Positions 1 to 6,824 of a stretch of DNA of 9,620 bases are shown one piece after another. The notes under the pieces are model-generated. The model did not search any database, had not been told where the DNA came from, and was given only the letters and a program-made list of their open reading frames with translations. A program made the translations under genes and the position numbers. The stretch comes from Desulfotignum sp. (GTDB lineage: Bacteria; Desulfobacterota; Desulfobacteria; Desulfobacterales; Desulfobacteraceae). Positions within the stretch are counted from its first letter, which is position 1, and the number at the start of each line of letters is the position of its first letter. The stretch covers positions 1-9,620 of the forward strand of contig JAIPDY010000117.1 of NCBI GenBank assembly GCA_021737445.1, given 5' to 3'.

Positions 1-2
1 AA

Positions 3-467
3 CTGCCTGATATCCTGATCAATACGCAAGGAGTTGCTTTTAAAGAATATGACCCGGATCAGGACCAGATCCATGCTCTGCCAGTAATCACCGGTCTGAA
101 CCTGACCTTTTCAAACAACCGGCATCATTTCAAAGGTCCGCTGTTCAATTCTGTTTTTGATCTGCTCCATGGAGAGTATGCAGATACCATTATTTCAATT
201 AACGGAGATGAAAATACCGGTATCACCATTCAGGTACCAGACATTTTCAATCAGAAACCCATGGCAAAAAACCAGCATGTTCCCATTCGCCTGGGGTTTG
301 ACAATTACGGCAAAAAACTGATCAGGGCCCGGCAAATCAGTCAGTACATCTTTGCCAATATACCTGGGAAAACCATCTGTGCCATGGATCTTTTTGATAT
401 TGACACGGTCTTTATCAAAACAGCAGATATGGATGCCTTGCACACCTACATAGAAAAGGGGGTTTGA
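3..467 (+). CDS. ftsQ: Cell division protein FtsQ, C-terminal part (5' end outside window)
   Basis: An open frame runs in from the left edge and stops with TGA at 465-467, giving the last 154 residues of a longer protein. FtsQ is a bitopic inner-membrane protein that links early (FtsA/FtsZ) and late (FtsL/FtsB, FtsW/FtsI) divisome parts; this piece is the periplasmic beta domain. Seen here: an early segment with 'LINTQGVAF' then 'LPVITGL', as in the FtsQ domain, and near the end 'VPIRLGFDNYGKKL' followed by 'CAMDLFDIDTVFIK', matching the family's final strands (RLG..., then iDL...vvvr). The N-terminal membrane helix and POTRA domain would lie upstream. The position directly before ftsA and ftsZ fits the classical ftsQ-ftsA-ftsZ order. 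Sequence similarity alone would be modest, because FtsQ diverges fast; context adds much of the confidence. Confidence 0.88.
   Translation: MPDILINTQGVAFKEYDPDQDQIHALPVITGLNLTFSNNRHHFKGPLFNSVFDLLHGEYADTIISINGDENTGITIQVPDIFNQKPMAKNQHVPIRLGFDNYGKKLIRARQISQYIFANIPGKTICAMDLFDIDTVFIKTADMDALHTYIEKGV
457..462 (+). promoter_or_regulatory. Ribosome binding site that decides the ftsA start
   Basis: AGGGGG lies inside the last codons of ftsQ. It is 7 nt before the TTG at 470 but only 1 nt before the TTG at 464, so it supports initiation at 470. Confidence 0.55.
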
Positions 468-469
468 TT

Positions 470-1696
470 TTGCAGGTAAATGAAAAAATAATTGTGGGCC
501 TGGATATCGGAACAACCAAAATCTGCGCGGTTGTCGGAGAGATACTGGATGACGAAATCAATATCATCGGTGTGGGCTCCCATCCATCCACGGGACTGCG
601 CAAAGGATCAGTGGTCAATATTGAATCCACGGTGGATGCCATAAAAAAAGCGGTCCAGGAAGCTGAACTCATGGCAGGCTGTGATATCTCTTCGGTATAT
701 GTGGGCATTGCCGGCAACCATGTGAAAGGCTTCAACAGCCACGGCATTATTGCCATCAAGGGCCGTGAAATCACCCAGAACGATGTGGACCGGGTGATTG
801 ATGCAGCCAAGGCAGTAGCCATCCCCACAGACAGAGAAATTATCCATGTCATTCCCCAGGAATTTGTCGTGGATGACATGGAATCGATCCAGAACCCGGT
901 GGGCATGACCGCCATCCGCCTGGAAGCCAAAATCCATATTGTCACCGGCGCGGTATCATCGGCCAGAAATATCGTCAAATGCTGCAACAAAGCCGGACTT
1001 GAGGTGTGTGACATTGTACTGGAGTCCCTGGCATCCGGCCAGGCGGTTCTCAGTGCCGAAGAAAAGGAGCTGGGATGTGTGGTTGCGGACATGGGCGGGG
1101 GGATCACTGACCTGGCCCTGTTCAAGGACAACAATGTCAAATTTATCTATGAATTGACCGTGGGGGGCCATAACCTGACCAATGATATCTCCATCGGGTT
1201 GAGAACCCCTCTGCCTGAAGCGGAAAAAATCAAAATCGACCACGGCACCTGCATGCCAGAACATGTCCGGAACGGGGCCACAATTGAAGTGCCGGCCGTG
1301 GGGGGACGGGCCCCCAAAAAACTGTCCAAGGCGATTCTGGCTGAAATTCTGGAACCCCGGGTGGAGGAGGTGTTTTCTCTGCTCAAAAAAGAACTGTTTG
1401 CCAACGGGCTTGAAAATGCCTTTCCTGCCGGGTTTGTCCTCACCGGCGGCAGCGTGGTCATGGATGGCATCACCGAAATTGCAGAATCGGTTTTCCATGT
1501 ACCGGTGAGGACCGGGGAGCCCAGCAGGATCGGCGGATTAAAAGATATTGTGAAAAATCCGGCCTATGCCACGGGCGTGGGCCTGGTCATTTTCGGCAGC
1601 ACGGCAGCCTGCGATCTGCCCGTAAAAGAAACGCCCAAACCGGGCCTTGGCCCCATATTCACGCGAATTAAACAATGGTTAAAGGATATAATATAA
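470..1696 (+). CDS. ftsA: Cell division protein FtsA
   Basis: FtsA is the actin-like ATPase that anchors FtsZ filaments to the membrane and recruits later divisome proteins. With the TTG at 470 it is 408 residues, normal for the family. Seen in order: phosphate-1 loop 'GLDIGTTK' (about 10-17), a 1C subdomain (about 84-165) that distinguishes FtsA from other actin-fold proteins, phosphate-2 'ADMGGGITDLA' (206-216), adenosine motif 'LTGGSVVMDGI' (324-334), and a C-terminal amphipathic helix (about 394-408, with I396, F397, I400, W403, L404, I407, I408) after a short Pro/Lys linker, the usual membrane-targeting sequence. No ATG start is available. A TTG at 464 overlaps the ftsQ stop and would add two residues, but its spacing to the Shine-Dalgarno is too short. 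Coupling to ftsQ translation is likely. The assignment is secure; the exact start is not. Confidence 0.97.
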   Translation: MQVNEKIIVGLDIGTTKICAVVGEILDDEINIIGVGSHPSTGLRKGSVVNIESTVDAIKKAVQEAELMAGCDISSVYVGIAGNHVKGFNSHGIIAIKGREITQNDVDRVIDAAKAVAIPTDREIIHVIPQEFVVDDMESIQNPVGMTAIRLEAKIHIVTGAVSSARNIVKCCNKAGLEVCDIVLESLASGQAVLSAEEKELGCVVADMGGGITDLALFKDNNVKFIYELTVGGHNLTNDISIGLRTPLPEAEKIKIDHGTCMPEHVRNGATIEVPAVGGRAPKKLSKAILAEILEPRVEEVFSLLKKELFANGLENAFPAGFVLTGGSVVMDGITEIAESVFHVPVRTGEPSRIGGLKDIVKNPAYATGVGLVIFGSTAACDLPVKETPKPGLGPIFTRIKQWLKDII

Positions 1697-1702
1697 ACAA
1701 TC

Positions 1703-1710
1703 AGGGAGGT
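1703..1710 (+). promoter_or_regulatory. Strong ribosome binding site of ftsZ
   Basis: AGGGAGGT is a near-perfect anti-16S match ending 4 nt before the ATG at 1715. A GTG at 1709 in the same frame overlaps this site and so is unlikely to be the start. The strong site fits the high FtsZ level needed relative to FtsA. Confidence 0.75.
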
Positions 1711-1714
1711 GGAC

Positions 1715-3016
1715 ATGAATTTTTCTTTTGTGGAAAGTAATGCTTCGGCAAAAATCAAGGTGATCGGTGTTGGCGGTGCCGGCGGAAATGCTGTCAACAA
1801 CATGATTAACGCCAAACTGCAGGGGGTCAAGTTTATAGCAGCCAATACCGATGCCCAGGCCCTTGAAACATCAAATGCAGAGATCAAAATTCAGCTGGGA
1901 AGATCATTGACCGAAGGGCTGGGGGCTGGTGCTGACCCAAATATCGGCAGAGAAGCTGCCCTGGAGAGTATGGATGAAATCCGTGAATCGCTGGAAGGCA
2001 GCCACATGGTGTTTATCACCGCCGGATTCGGGGGCGGTACCGGAACAGGTGCGGCACCCGTGATTGCAGAAATCTGCAAGGATCTCGGGATACTCACGGT
2101 GGCGGTGGCTTCCAAACCGTTTTCCTTTGAAGGTAAAAAACGGGAACGACAGGCCCTGGACGGTCTGGATAAACTCCACGGCATCACGGACACGGTTATC
2201 ACCATCCCCAATGACCGGCTCAGGGGGATTGCTCCCAAAGGCGCCAGAATGGTGGACATGTTCATCAAGGCTGATGAAATCCTCCACCACTCAGTGAAAG
2301 GCATCACCGACCTGATCATGATGCCCGGCCATGTGAACCTGGATTTTGCCGATGTCAAAACCACCATGCAGAAAGCCGGCAAGGCCCTCATGGGGATCGG
2401 GATCGCCTCGGGTGAAAACCGGGCCACGGAAGCGGCTGAAAAAGCCATTTCCCATCCTTTGCTGGAAGATATCTCCATTTCAGGGGCCAAAGGCGTGCTC
2501 ATGAACATCACCTCTTCATCCGATCTGACCCTGGATGAGATGACCGAGGCATCTGACAGGATTTACCAGGAAGTGGGAGATGACGCGGAAATCATCTGGG
2601 GACAGACCTTTGATGAAACCCTGGGGGATGAAATCCGCATAACGGTCATTGCCACCGGCATCGGCACGGAAGAACCCCGGCTGGCTGAAAACATGCACCG
2701 GTTTGAACCGCCTGCCCAGCAGCAGCCGACGGCCCCGGCATATGATCAGCAACCGGCATATCAGCAGGTCCAGAGTCAGGCACAGGCACAGCCACGGCCC
2801 GGAACCCAGAATTATGCCAATGGCCCCATTGCCAGAGGCAAACTGAGAACCCCCACGCAAGAAGAACTGGCCAACTGGAATGAATCTGAAAACCCGGTCC
2901 GGGTCACCCACAAACGGGTTGTGGGCGGGGAAGATATTGCCCAGCCATACAGCAATAACGCCTTTGACAACGACAATCTGGAGGTGCCCACTTTTTTGAG
3001 AAGAAAAGCGGATTGA
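1715..3016 (+). CDS. ftsZ: Cell division protein FtsZ
   Basis: FtsZ is the tubulin-like GTPase that polymerises into the Z ring at midcell. The product is 433 residues from the ATG at 1715. Seen: N-terminal nucleotide-binding glycines 'GVGGAGGNAVNNM' (18-30), the tubulin signature 'GGGTGTGA' (106-113) that binds GTP phosphates, 'NDRL' (166-169), and the T7 synergy loop 'NLDFADVKTTM' (208-218), whose D210 and D213 complete the active site of the next subunit. The core ends near residue 320. A Gln/Pro/Ala-rich disordered linker follows (about 331-415, with QQQP, YDQQPAYQQ and QAQAQP), then the conserved C-terminal peptide 'LEVPTFLRRKAD' (422-433), which binds FtsA. All catalytic motifs are intact. 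It follows ftsA by 18 nt and is followed 3 nt later by the radical SAM gene, so the three are probably co-transcribed. Confidence 0.99.
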   Translation: MNFSFVESNASAKIKVIGVGGAGGNAVNNMINAKLQGVKFIAANTDAQALETSNAEIKIQLGRSLTEGLGAGADPNIGREAALESMDEIRESLEGSHMVFITAGFGGGTGTGAAPVIAEICKDLGILTVAVASKPFSFEGKKRERQALDGLDKLHGITDTVITIPNDRLRGIAPKGARMVDMFIKADEILHHSVKGITDLIMMPGHVNLDFADVKTTMQKAGKALMGIGIASGENRATEAAEKAISHPLLEDISISGAKGVLMNITSSSDLTLDEMTEASDRIYQEVGDDAEIIWGQTFDETLGDEIRITVIATGIGTEEPRLAENMHRFEPPAQQQPTAPAYDQQPAYQQVQSQAQAQPRPGTQNYANGPIARGKLRTPTQEELANWNESENPVRVTHKRVVGGEDIAQPYSNNAFDNDNLEVPTFLRRKAD

Positions 3017-3019
3017 CCC

Positions 3020-4726
3020 GTGAAAAAGCAGTCCAAAACGGGCCGGGACAGCCCCCCTGCTGAACAGGGGGCCATAATCAAGCAGAAAAAGGGATTGACC
3101 CGGGTGGCCCTAGTTTATCCCAACACCTACAAAACCGGTATGTCCAGTCTGGGATTTCAGAGGGTATATCACCTGATCAACCAGGAACCGTCAGTGGCAT
3201 GTGAAAGGGTGTTTCTGGCAGACCCAGGGTCAAAAAATCCCGGGATCAAAAGCTGTGAGAGCAATCTGCCCCTGGACCGGTTTGATGTGATTCTGTTTTC
3301 CATCTCCTTTGAAAATGATTTTATCAATCTTGTGCAGCTCTTAAAAGAGTCCGGCATCCCCCTGCGGTCATCTGACCGAAACCACATCCACCCCCTGGTG
3401 GCTGCAGGCGGGATTGCCTGTTTTCTCAATCCCGAACCCATTGCGCCTTTCATCGATTTTTTTCTGCTGGGGGAGGCAGAGTGTCTGGTACCTGAATTTT
3501 TTGATCTGTTCCAGGACCGAAAAAACCGGACCGATCTGCTGACATCCCTGGAACAACAGATGGAAGGGGCCTATGTCCCGGCCCGGCATCCACCCTTTTC
3601 CGGTTCAAAAATCAAGGTCCGGTTTCTGGAAAATCTGGATCATGTCCAGACCCACACCTGCGTGTTAACAAAGCAGACGGCGTTCAAAGACAAATTTCTG
3701 GTGGAGATATTCAAAGGGTGTCCCCATGGCTGCCGGTTCTGTACAGCCGGATTTATTTACCGCCCTCCCCGGATCTATCCCACTGAAAATATCTTTCAGG
3801 CCATGGAAAAAGCCGTGGGCAGAACCGATAAAATCGGCCTGGTGAGCTCCGCCATCCTGGATCATCCGGACATTGCCGCCATCTGCGAATATGGCCGGCA
3901 GAAAGGTTTTTCGTTATCTTTTTCCTCTTTGCGGGCCGACAAGCTGGATGATCAAACAATTGATCTTTTGTCACACGCCCGGGTCAAAACCGCCACCATA
4001 GCTCCGGAAGCCGGATCTGAGCGCATGCGCCGCATCATCAACAAGCAGATGACCCGGCAGGATATTTTCCAGGCCGTTGTAAAACTGGTGGAAAAAAATA
4101 TATTGAATCTGCGGCTCTATTTCATGATCGGACTTCCTTTTGAAACCGATGCAGATGTCACCGCCATCGTCACCCTTACCCGGGAAATCAAGGAACTGTT
4201 TTTAAAAGCGTCCAGAAAACAAAAACGCATGGGCACCATAACCCTGAGCATCAACCCCTTTGTCCCCAAGCCGGCCACCCCTTTCCAATGGATTGCCCTG
4301 GCAGATGATGACACCCTCAGGCATCGGGCCGGCATCATCCGCCAGGGTCTCAAAAAAATTTCCAATGTCACGGTGAATATCTCCTCTTTGAAAACCGCCA
4401 GAATCAGTGCTATTCTGTCTTTAGGAGATAAAAAGACCGCAGATGTTCTGGAAACCGCATATAAACATGGCTGGGCCTACGCATTCAGGCTTCACCAGAC
4501 CTATTGCCGGCAAATAATATATAACCGGAAGCTGCCGCCCCCAATGCCGGAACCAAGTGATACCGGCAGCCACCTTTCTGACATCCCTGCCCTGCCATGG
4601 GATTTTCTGGACCAGGGCATATCCGGACAGTTTCTTGTAAAAGAATGGCACCGGGCCGGGCAAAAAAAACAGTCTGCTGCCTGTCCCATGATCAACTGCA
4701 AAGATTGCAGGATATGCAGACAATAA
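3020..4726 (+). CDS. B12-binding-type radical SAM protein (resembles TIGR03960 family), function unknown
   Basis: The product is a 568-residue iron-sulfur protein. Residues about 27-165 resemble the cobalamin-binding-like N-terminal domain of this radical SAM subgroup ('VALVYPNTYKTGMSSLG', 'FDVILFSISFEND', 'LVAAGGIACFLNPEP', 'LLGEAECLVPE'); I see no DxHxxG cobalamin-histidine motif. The radical SAM core (about 225-430) carries the 4Fe-4S motif CxxxCxxC at C234, C238 and C241, then 'APEAGSERMRR' (328-338) and 'YFMIGLPFET' (367-376). The C-terminal tail has a second Cys group (C555, C560, C563, C566) that could hold an extra metal cluster or zinc. The GTG start at 3020 lies 3 nt after the ftsZ stop and has no clear Shine-Dalgarno, so it may depend on coupled translation. 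Alternative starts at TTG 3095 or GTG 3104 would still keep the core domain. Family resemblance is from memory. Substrate and reaction are unknown; a tRNA, rRNA or metabolite modification role is possible. Confidence 0.85.
   Translation: MKKQSKTGRDSPPAEQGAIIKQKKGLTRVALVYPNTYKTGMSSLGFQRVYHLINQEPSVACERVFLADPGSKNPGIKSCESNLPLDRFDVILFSISFENDFINLVQLLKESGIPLRSSDRNHIHPLVAAGGIACFLNPEPIAPFIDFFLLGEAECLVPEFFDLFQDRKNRTDLLTSLEQQMEGAYVPARHPPFSGSKIKVRFLENLDHVQTHTCVLTKQTAFKDKFLVEIFKGCPHGCRFCTAGFIYRPPRIYPTENIFQAMEKAVGRTDKIGLVSSAILDHPDIAAICEYGRQKGFSLSFSSLRADKLDDQTIDLLSHARVKTATIAPEAGSERMRRIINKQMTRQDIFQAVVKLVEKNILNLRLYFMIGLPFETDADVTAIVTLTREIKELFLKASRKQKRMGTITLSINPFVPKPATPFQWIALADDDTLRHRAGIIRQGLKKISNVTVNISSLKTARISAILSLGDKKTADVLETAYKHGWAYAFRLHQTYCRQIIYNRKLPPPMPEPSDTGSHLSDIPALPWDFLDQGISGQFLVKEWHRAGQKKQSAACPMINCKDCRICRQ
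3053..3071 (+). other. GC-rich hairpin near the 5' end of the radical SAM gene
   Basis: CCCCCTG (3053-3059) pairs perfectly with CAGGGGG (3065-3071) around a 5-nt loop, giving seven pairs, six of them G-C. It lies 37 nt after the ftsZ stop. No T-tract follows, so it is not an intrinsic terminator. It may slow translation, mark an RNA processing point or protect the upstream ftsZ message, or be only a by-product of coding. Confidence 0.4.
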
Positions 4727-4743
4727 AAAAAGGAGAACAAATT

Positions 4744-4950
4744 ATGACCAGCGTCACCATCAATGTTGAAAACATGAGCTGCAGCCACTGCTCGGGCATG
4801 GTTAAAAAAACCCTGGAAAATATTGCCGGCATCTCTGATGTGGTTGTGGATCTTTCAAAGAAAAAAGCCTCTTTTTCTGTCAAAGAGGACCATCTCGTGG
4901 ATCAGGCCGTGGCTGAAGTGACCAGGGCCGGCTACCCGGCGTCAAAATAG
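4744..4950 (+). CDS. Small heavy-metal-associated (HMA) domain protein, CopZ-like
   Basis: This is a 68-residue single-domain protein with the ferredoxin-like HMA fold. The metal site 'MSCSHC' (11-16; C13 and C16) is the MxCxxC motif that binds Cu(I) in CopZ/Atx1 chaperones and P-type ATPase N-domains. The rest fits the family: 'VKKTLENIAGISDVVVDLSKKKASFSV' elements (helix 1, strands 2 and 3) and a terminal 'AVAEVTRAGYPA', the usual 'I...GY.a' end. The ATG at 4744 follows GGAG (4732-4735) by 8 nt, so the start is well supported. It lies 17 nt after the radical SAM stop and 4 nt before a terminator hairpin, so it is the last gene of the division cluster's transcript. No copper ATPase or regulator is nearby, so the partner is unknown. 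The 'MSCSHC' variant also occurs in mercury- or zinc-type HMA proteins, so the metal is not certain. Confidence 0.9.
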   Translation: MTSVTINVENMSCSHCSGMVKKTLENIAGISDVVVDLSKKKASFSVKEDHLVDQAVAEVTRAGYPASK

Positions 4951-4954
4951 GACA

Positions 4955-4990
4955 CCACAGGGGTCAAAATTCACTGTCTGACCTCTGTGG
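4955..4990. terminator. Bidirectional terminator hairpin between convergent operons
   Basis: The arm at 4955-4966 (CCACAGGGGTCA) pairs with 4979-4990 (TGACCTCTGTGG) over 12 bp with a single G-T pair and a 12-nt loop. It begins 4 nt after the HMA gene stop on the + strand and ends 4 nt before the ligase gene stop on the - strand. Tails are only moderately T-rich (GTTATTAATA on +; TGTCCTATTTT on -), so termination may be imperfect. No other hairpin fits this role. Confidence 0.7.
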
Positions 4991-4994
4991 GTTA

Positions 4995-6824
4995 TTAATA
5001 CATGGCTTCGATGAACTCTTTGAAGGTTTCATGGACGATCTTGCGCTTGATCTTCATGGTGGGGGTGACCTCCCCGTCCTCCTCATACAGGCGCTTGGGC
5101 AGGATTGTGAATTTTCGGATATTTTCCACCCGGGCCAAAGTCTGGTTCACGGCTTTCACCTCTTTGTCAATCAGATCCACCACTTCCCGGCTTTTGGTCA
5201 GATCCCGGTAAGTGGAAAACTGAATCTTGTGGTCCTGGGCATACTTGGCCACATTGTCCTCATCGATCATGATCAGGCAGGTCAGATATTTTCTGCGGTC
5301 CCCTATGACCACGGCATCATTGATATAGACAGAGGCCTTGAGCTTGTTTTCGATGTACTGGGGGGTGATGTTTTTACCCCCGGCCGTGACAATGATATCT
5401 TTTTTCCGGTCTGTGATCTTTAAAAAACCTTCTGCATCCAGTTCACCCACATCTCCTGTGAGCAGCCAGCCATCCCGGATGGTAAGGGATGTGGCATCCT
5501 CCCCCTTGTAATACCCCTTAAACACACCCGGGGATTTCACCAGGATCTCTCCGTCTTCGGCAATTTTAATGTCTGTGCCGGGCAGTGCCTGCCCCACTGT
5601 GCCGAACTTCACCCGGCCTTCCGGGGACAGGGTGGTGACCCCGGTGCCTTCGGTCTGGCCATACCCTTCAATCAGGTTCATGCCGATGGACTGGAAAAAG
5701 CGCAGCACATCCCGGGAAATAGGAGCAGCACCGGAATACGCCACCCGGATCCGTTCAAACCCCAGCCGTTCTTTGAGTTTTCTGAACACCGCCAGATTCG
5801 CCAGCCAGAACAGGCACTGCAACCCGAAAGAGACCGGTTTAAAATGCATCACACAGTCGGCCCGGCGTTCCCCGATTTTCAGGGCAGATCTGAACACGGC
5901 CCGCTTGAACCAGTCAGCATCCGCCATCTTGATCATCACATTGGAATAATATTTTTCCCATATCCTGGGCACGGCATATCCCACTGTGGGGGACACCTCC
6001 ATCATGTTCTGCATCACTGTGTCCGGCTTTTCCACAAAGTTGACGGTATAGGCATACCGGATCTGGATGAACACGGTGAACAGCCGCTCAAAAATATGGC
6101 ACAACGGCAGAAAGGACAACACCTGGTCGGTGTCATACACCTGGTTGACGGCAGCCACGGCATCGGCCATCCAGGTGACGTTGCCGTGGGACAGCATGGC
6201 CCCTTTGGGCGGGCCGGTGGTGCCTGACGTATAGATGATGACAGCGGTATCATCAGACGTCACCTGGTCTCTTTTTCGGGCAAACCGGTCCGGATGTTTT
6301 CGGTGAAATTCTGCCCCCTTTGCCAGCAGATCGTCAAACGTTGTGACCATGGGATCGGAAAACCGGGTCAGGCCCCGGGTATCCCAGACAATGACCTGCC
6401 TGAGACTGGGTGTCTGCTCCCTGAAGTTAAGCCATTTATCCAGCTGTTCTTCATTTTCCACAAACAGAAATTTCGCGTCACTGTGGGTCACCACATACGC
6501 CACCTGTTCCCAGGCATTGGTGGCATAAATCCCCACAGACACACCACCCACACACTGGATACCCAGATCAGCCACCACCCATTCCACGGCATTGTCACCA
6601 ATGATACAGGCGGTATCCCCTTTTTCAAATCCCATGGAGATCAATGCACAGCCGGCTTTTTTTACCTGATCATAAAACCGGTCAAATGAGACGTCATGCC
6701 ACAACCCCAGTTTTTTATACCGCAGGGCGGTTTTTTCCCGGTTCTTTTCCACCGTCCGGGAAAATACCCGGGGCACGGTCTGCAAACATGCCTGGTTCAT
6801 CGCCATGCTTTTTTGCGTTTCCAT
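4995..6824 (-). CDS. AMP-dependent long-chain-type acyl-CoA synthetase (FadD/FAA1-like)
   Basis: This 609-residue adenylate-forming enzyme should activate a carboxylic acid with ATP and join it to CoA. Motifs in order: 'YTSGTTGPPKG' (198-208, ATP phosphate loop), 'SGAAPIS' (364-370), 'GYGQTEGTG' (387-395), 'LLTGDVGELD' (454-463), hinge/A8 'DRKKDIIVTAGGKNITP' (472-488) and, near the end, 'TPTMKIKRKIV' (587-597), where K591 or K593 is the likely catalytic lysine. Overall layout matches the COG1022 long-chain group, including the extra C-terminal helices. The ATG at 6824 has AAAGGG 8 nt upstream; later Met7 and Met9 lack such a site. The gene overlaps the end of livF by 28 nt in another frame and is the last gene of the transporter operon. 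That link suggests it activates the imported compound, but these enzymes are poor guides to chain length, so the substrate (fatty, branched or aromatic acid) is open. Confidence 0.93.
   Translation of the reverse strand: METQKSMAMNQACLQTVPRVFSRTVEKNREKTALRYKKLGLWHDVSFDRFYDQVKKAGCALISMGFEKGDTACIIGDNAVEWVVADLGIQCVGGVSVGIYATNAWEQVAYVVTHSDAKFLFVENEEQLDKWLNFREQTPSLRQVIVWDTRGLTRFSDPMVTTFDDLLAKGAEFHRKHPDRFARKRDQVTSDDTAVIIYTSGTTGPPKGAMLSHGNVTWMADAVAAVNQVYDTDQVLSFLPLCHIFERLFTVFIQIRYAYTVNFVEKPDTVMQNMMEVSPTVGYAVPRIWEKYYSNVMIKMADADWFKRAVFRSALKIGERRADCVMHFKPVSFGLQCLFWLANLAVFRKLKERLGFERIRVAYSGAAPISRDVLRFFQSIGMNLIEGYGQTEGTGVTTLSPEGRVKFGTVGQALPGTDIKIAEDGEILVKSPGVFKGYYKGEDATSLTIRDGWLLTGDVGELDAEGFLKITDRKKDIIVTAGGKNITPQYIENKLKASVYINDAVVIGDRRKYLTCLIMIDEDNVAKYAQDHKIQFSTYRDLTKSREVVDLIDKEVKAVNQTLARVENIRKFTILPKRLYEEDGEVTPTMKIKRKIVHETFKEFIEAMY

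Noticed and set aside
415..1140. Long open frame antisense to ftsA (241 codons)
   Set aside because: It lies entirely opposite conserved ftsA coding sequence, has no recognisable domain, and its composition (Ser/Thr/Ile-rich) is typical of an antisense shadow.
2701..2800. CAG-rich repeated stretch in ftsZ as a possible repeat element
   Set aside because: It is the Gln/Pro/Ala-rich disordered linker of FtsZ, variable in all families; codons are mixed and there is no regular DNA unit.
4597..4743. Upstream extension of the HMA protein to 117 residues
   Set aside because: The added 49 residues overlap the radical SAM gene in another frame, while the ATG at 4744 has a well-spaced GGAG and starts at the conserved HMA strand.
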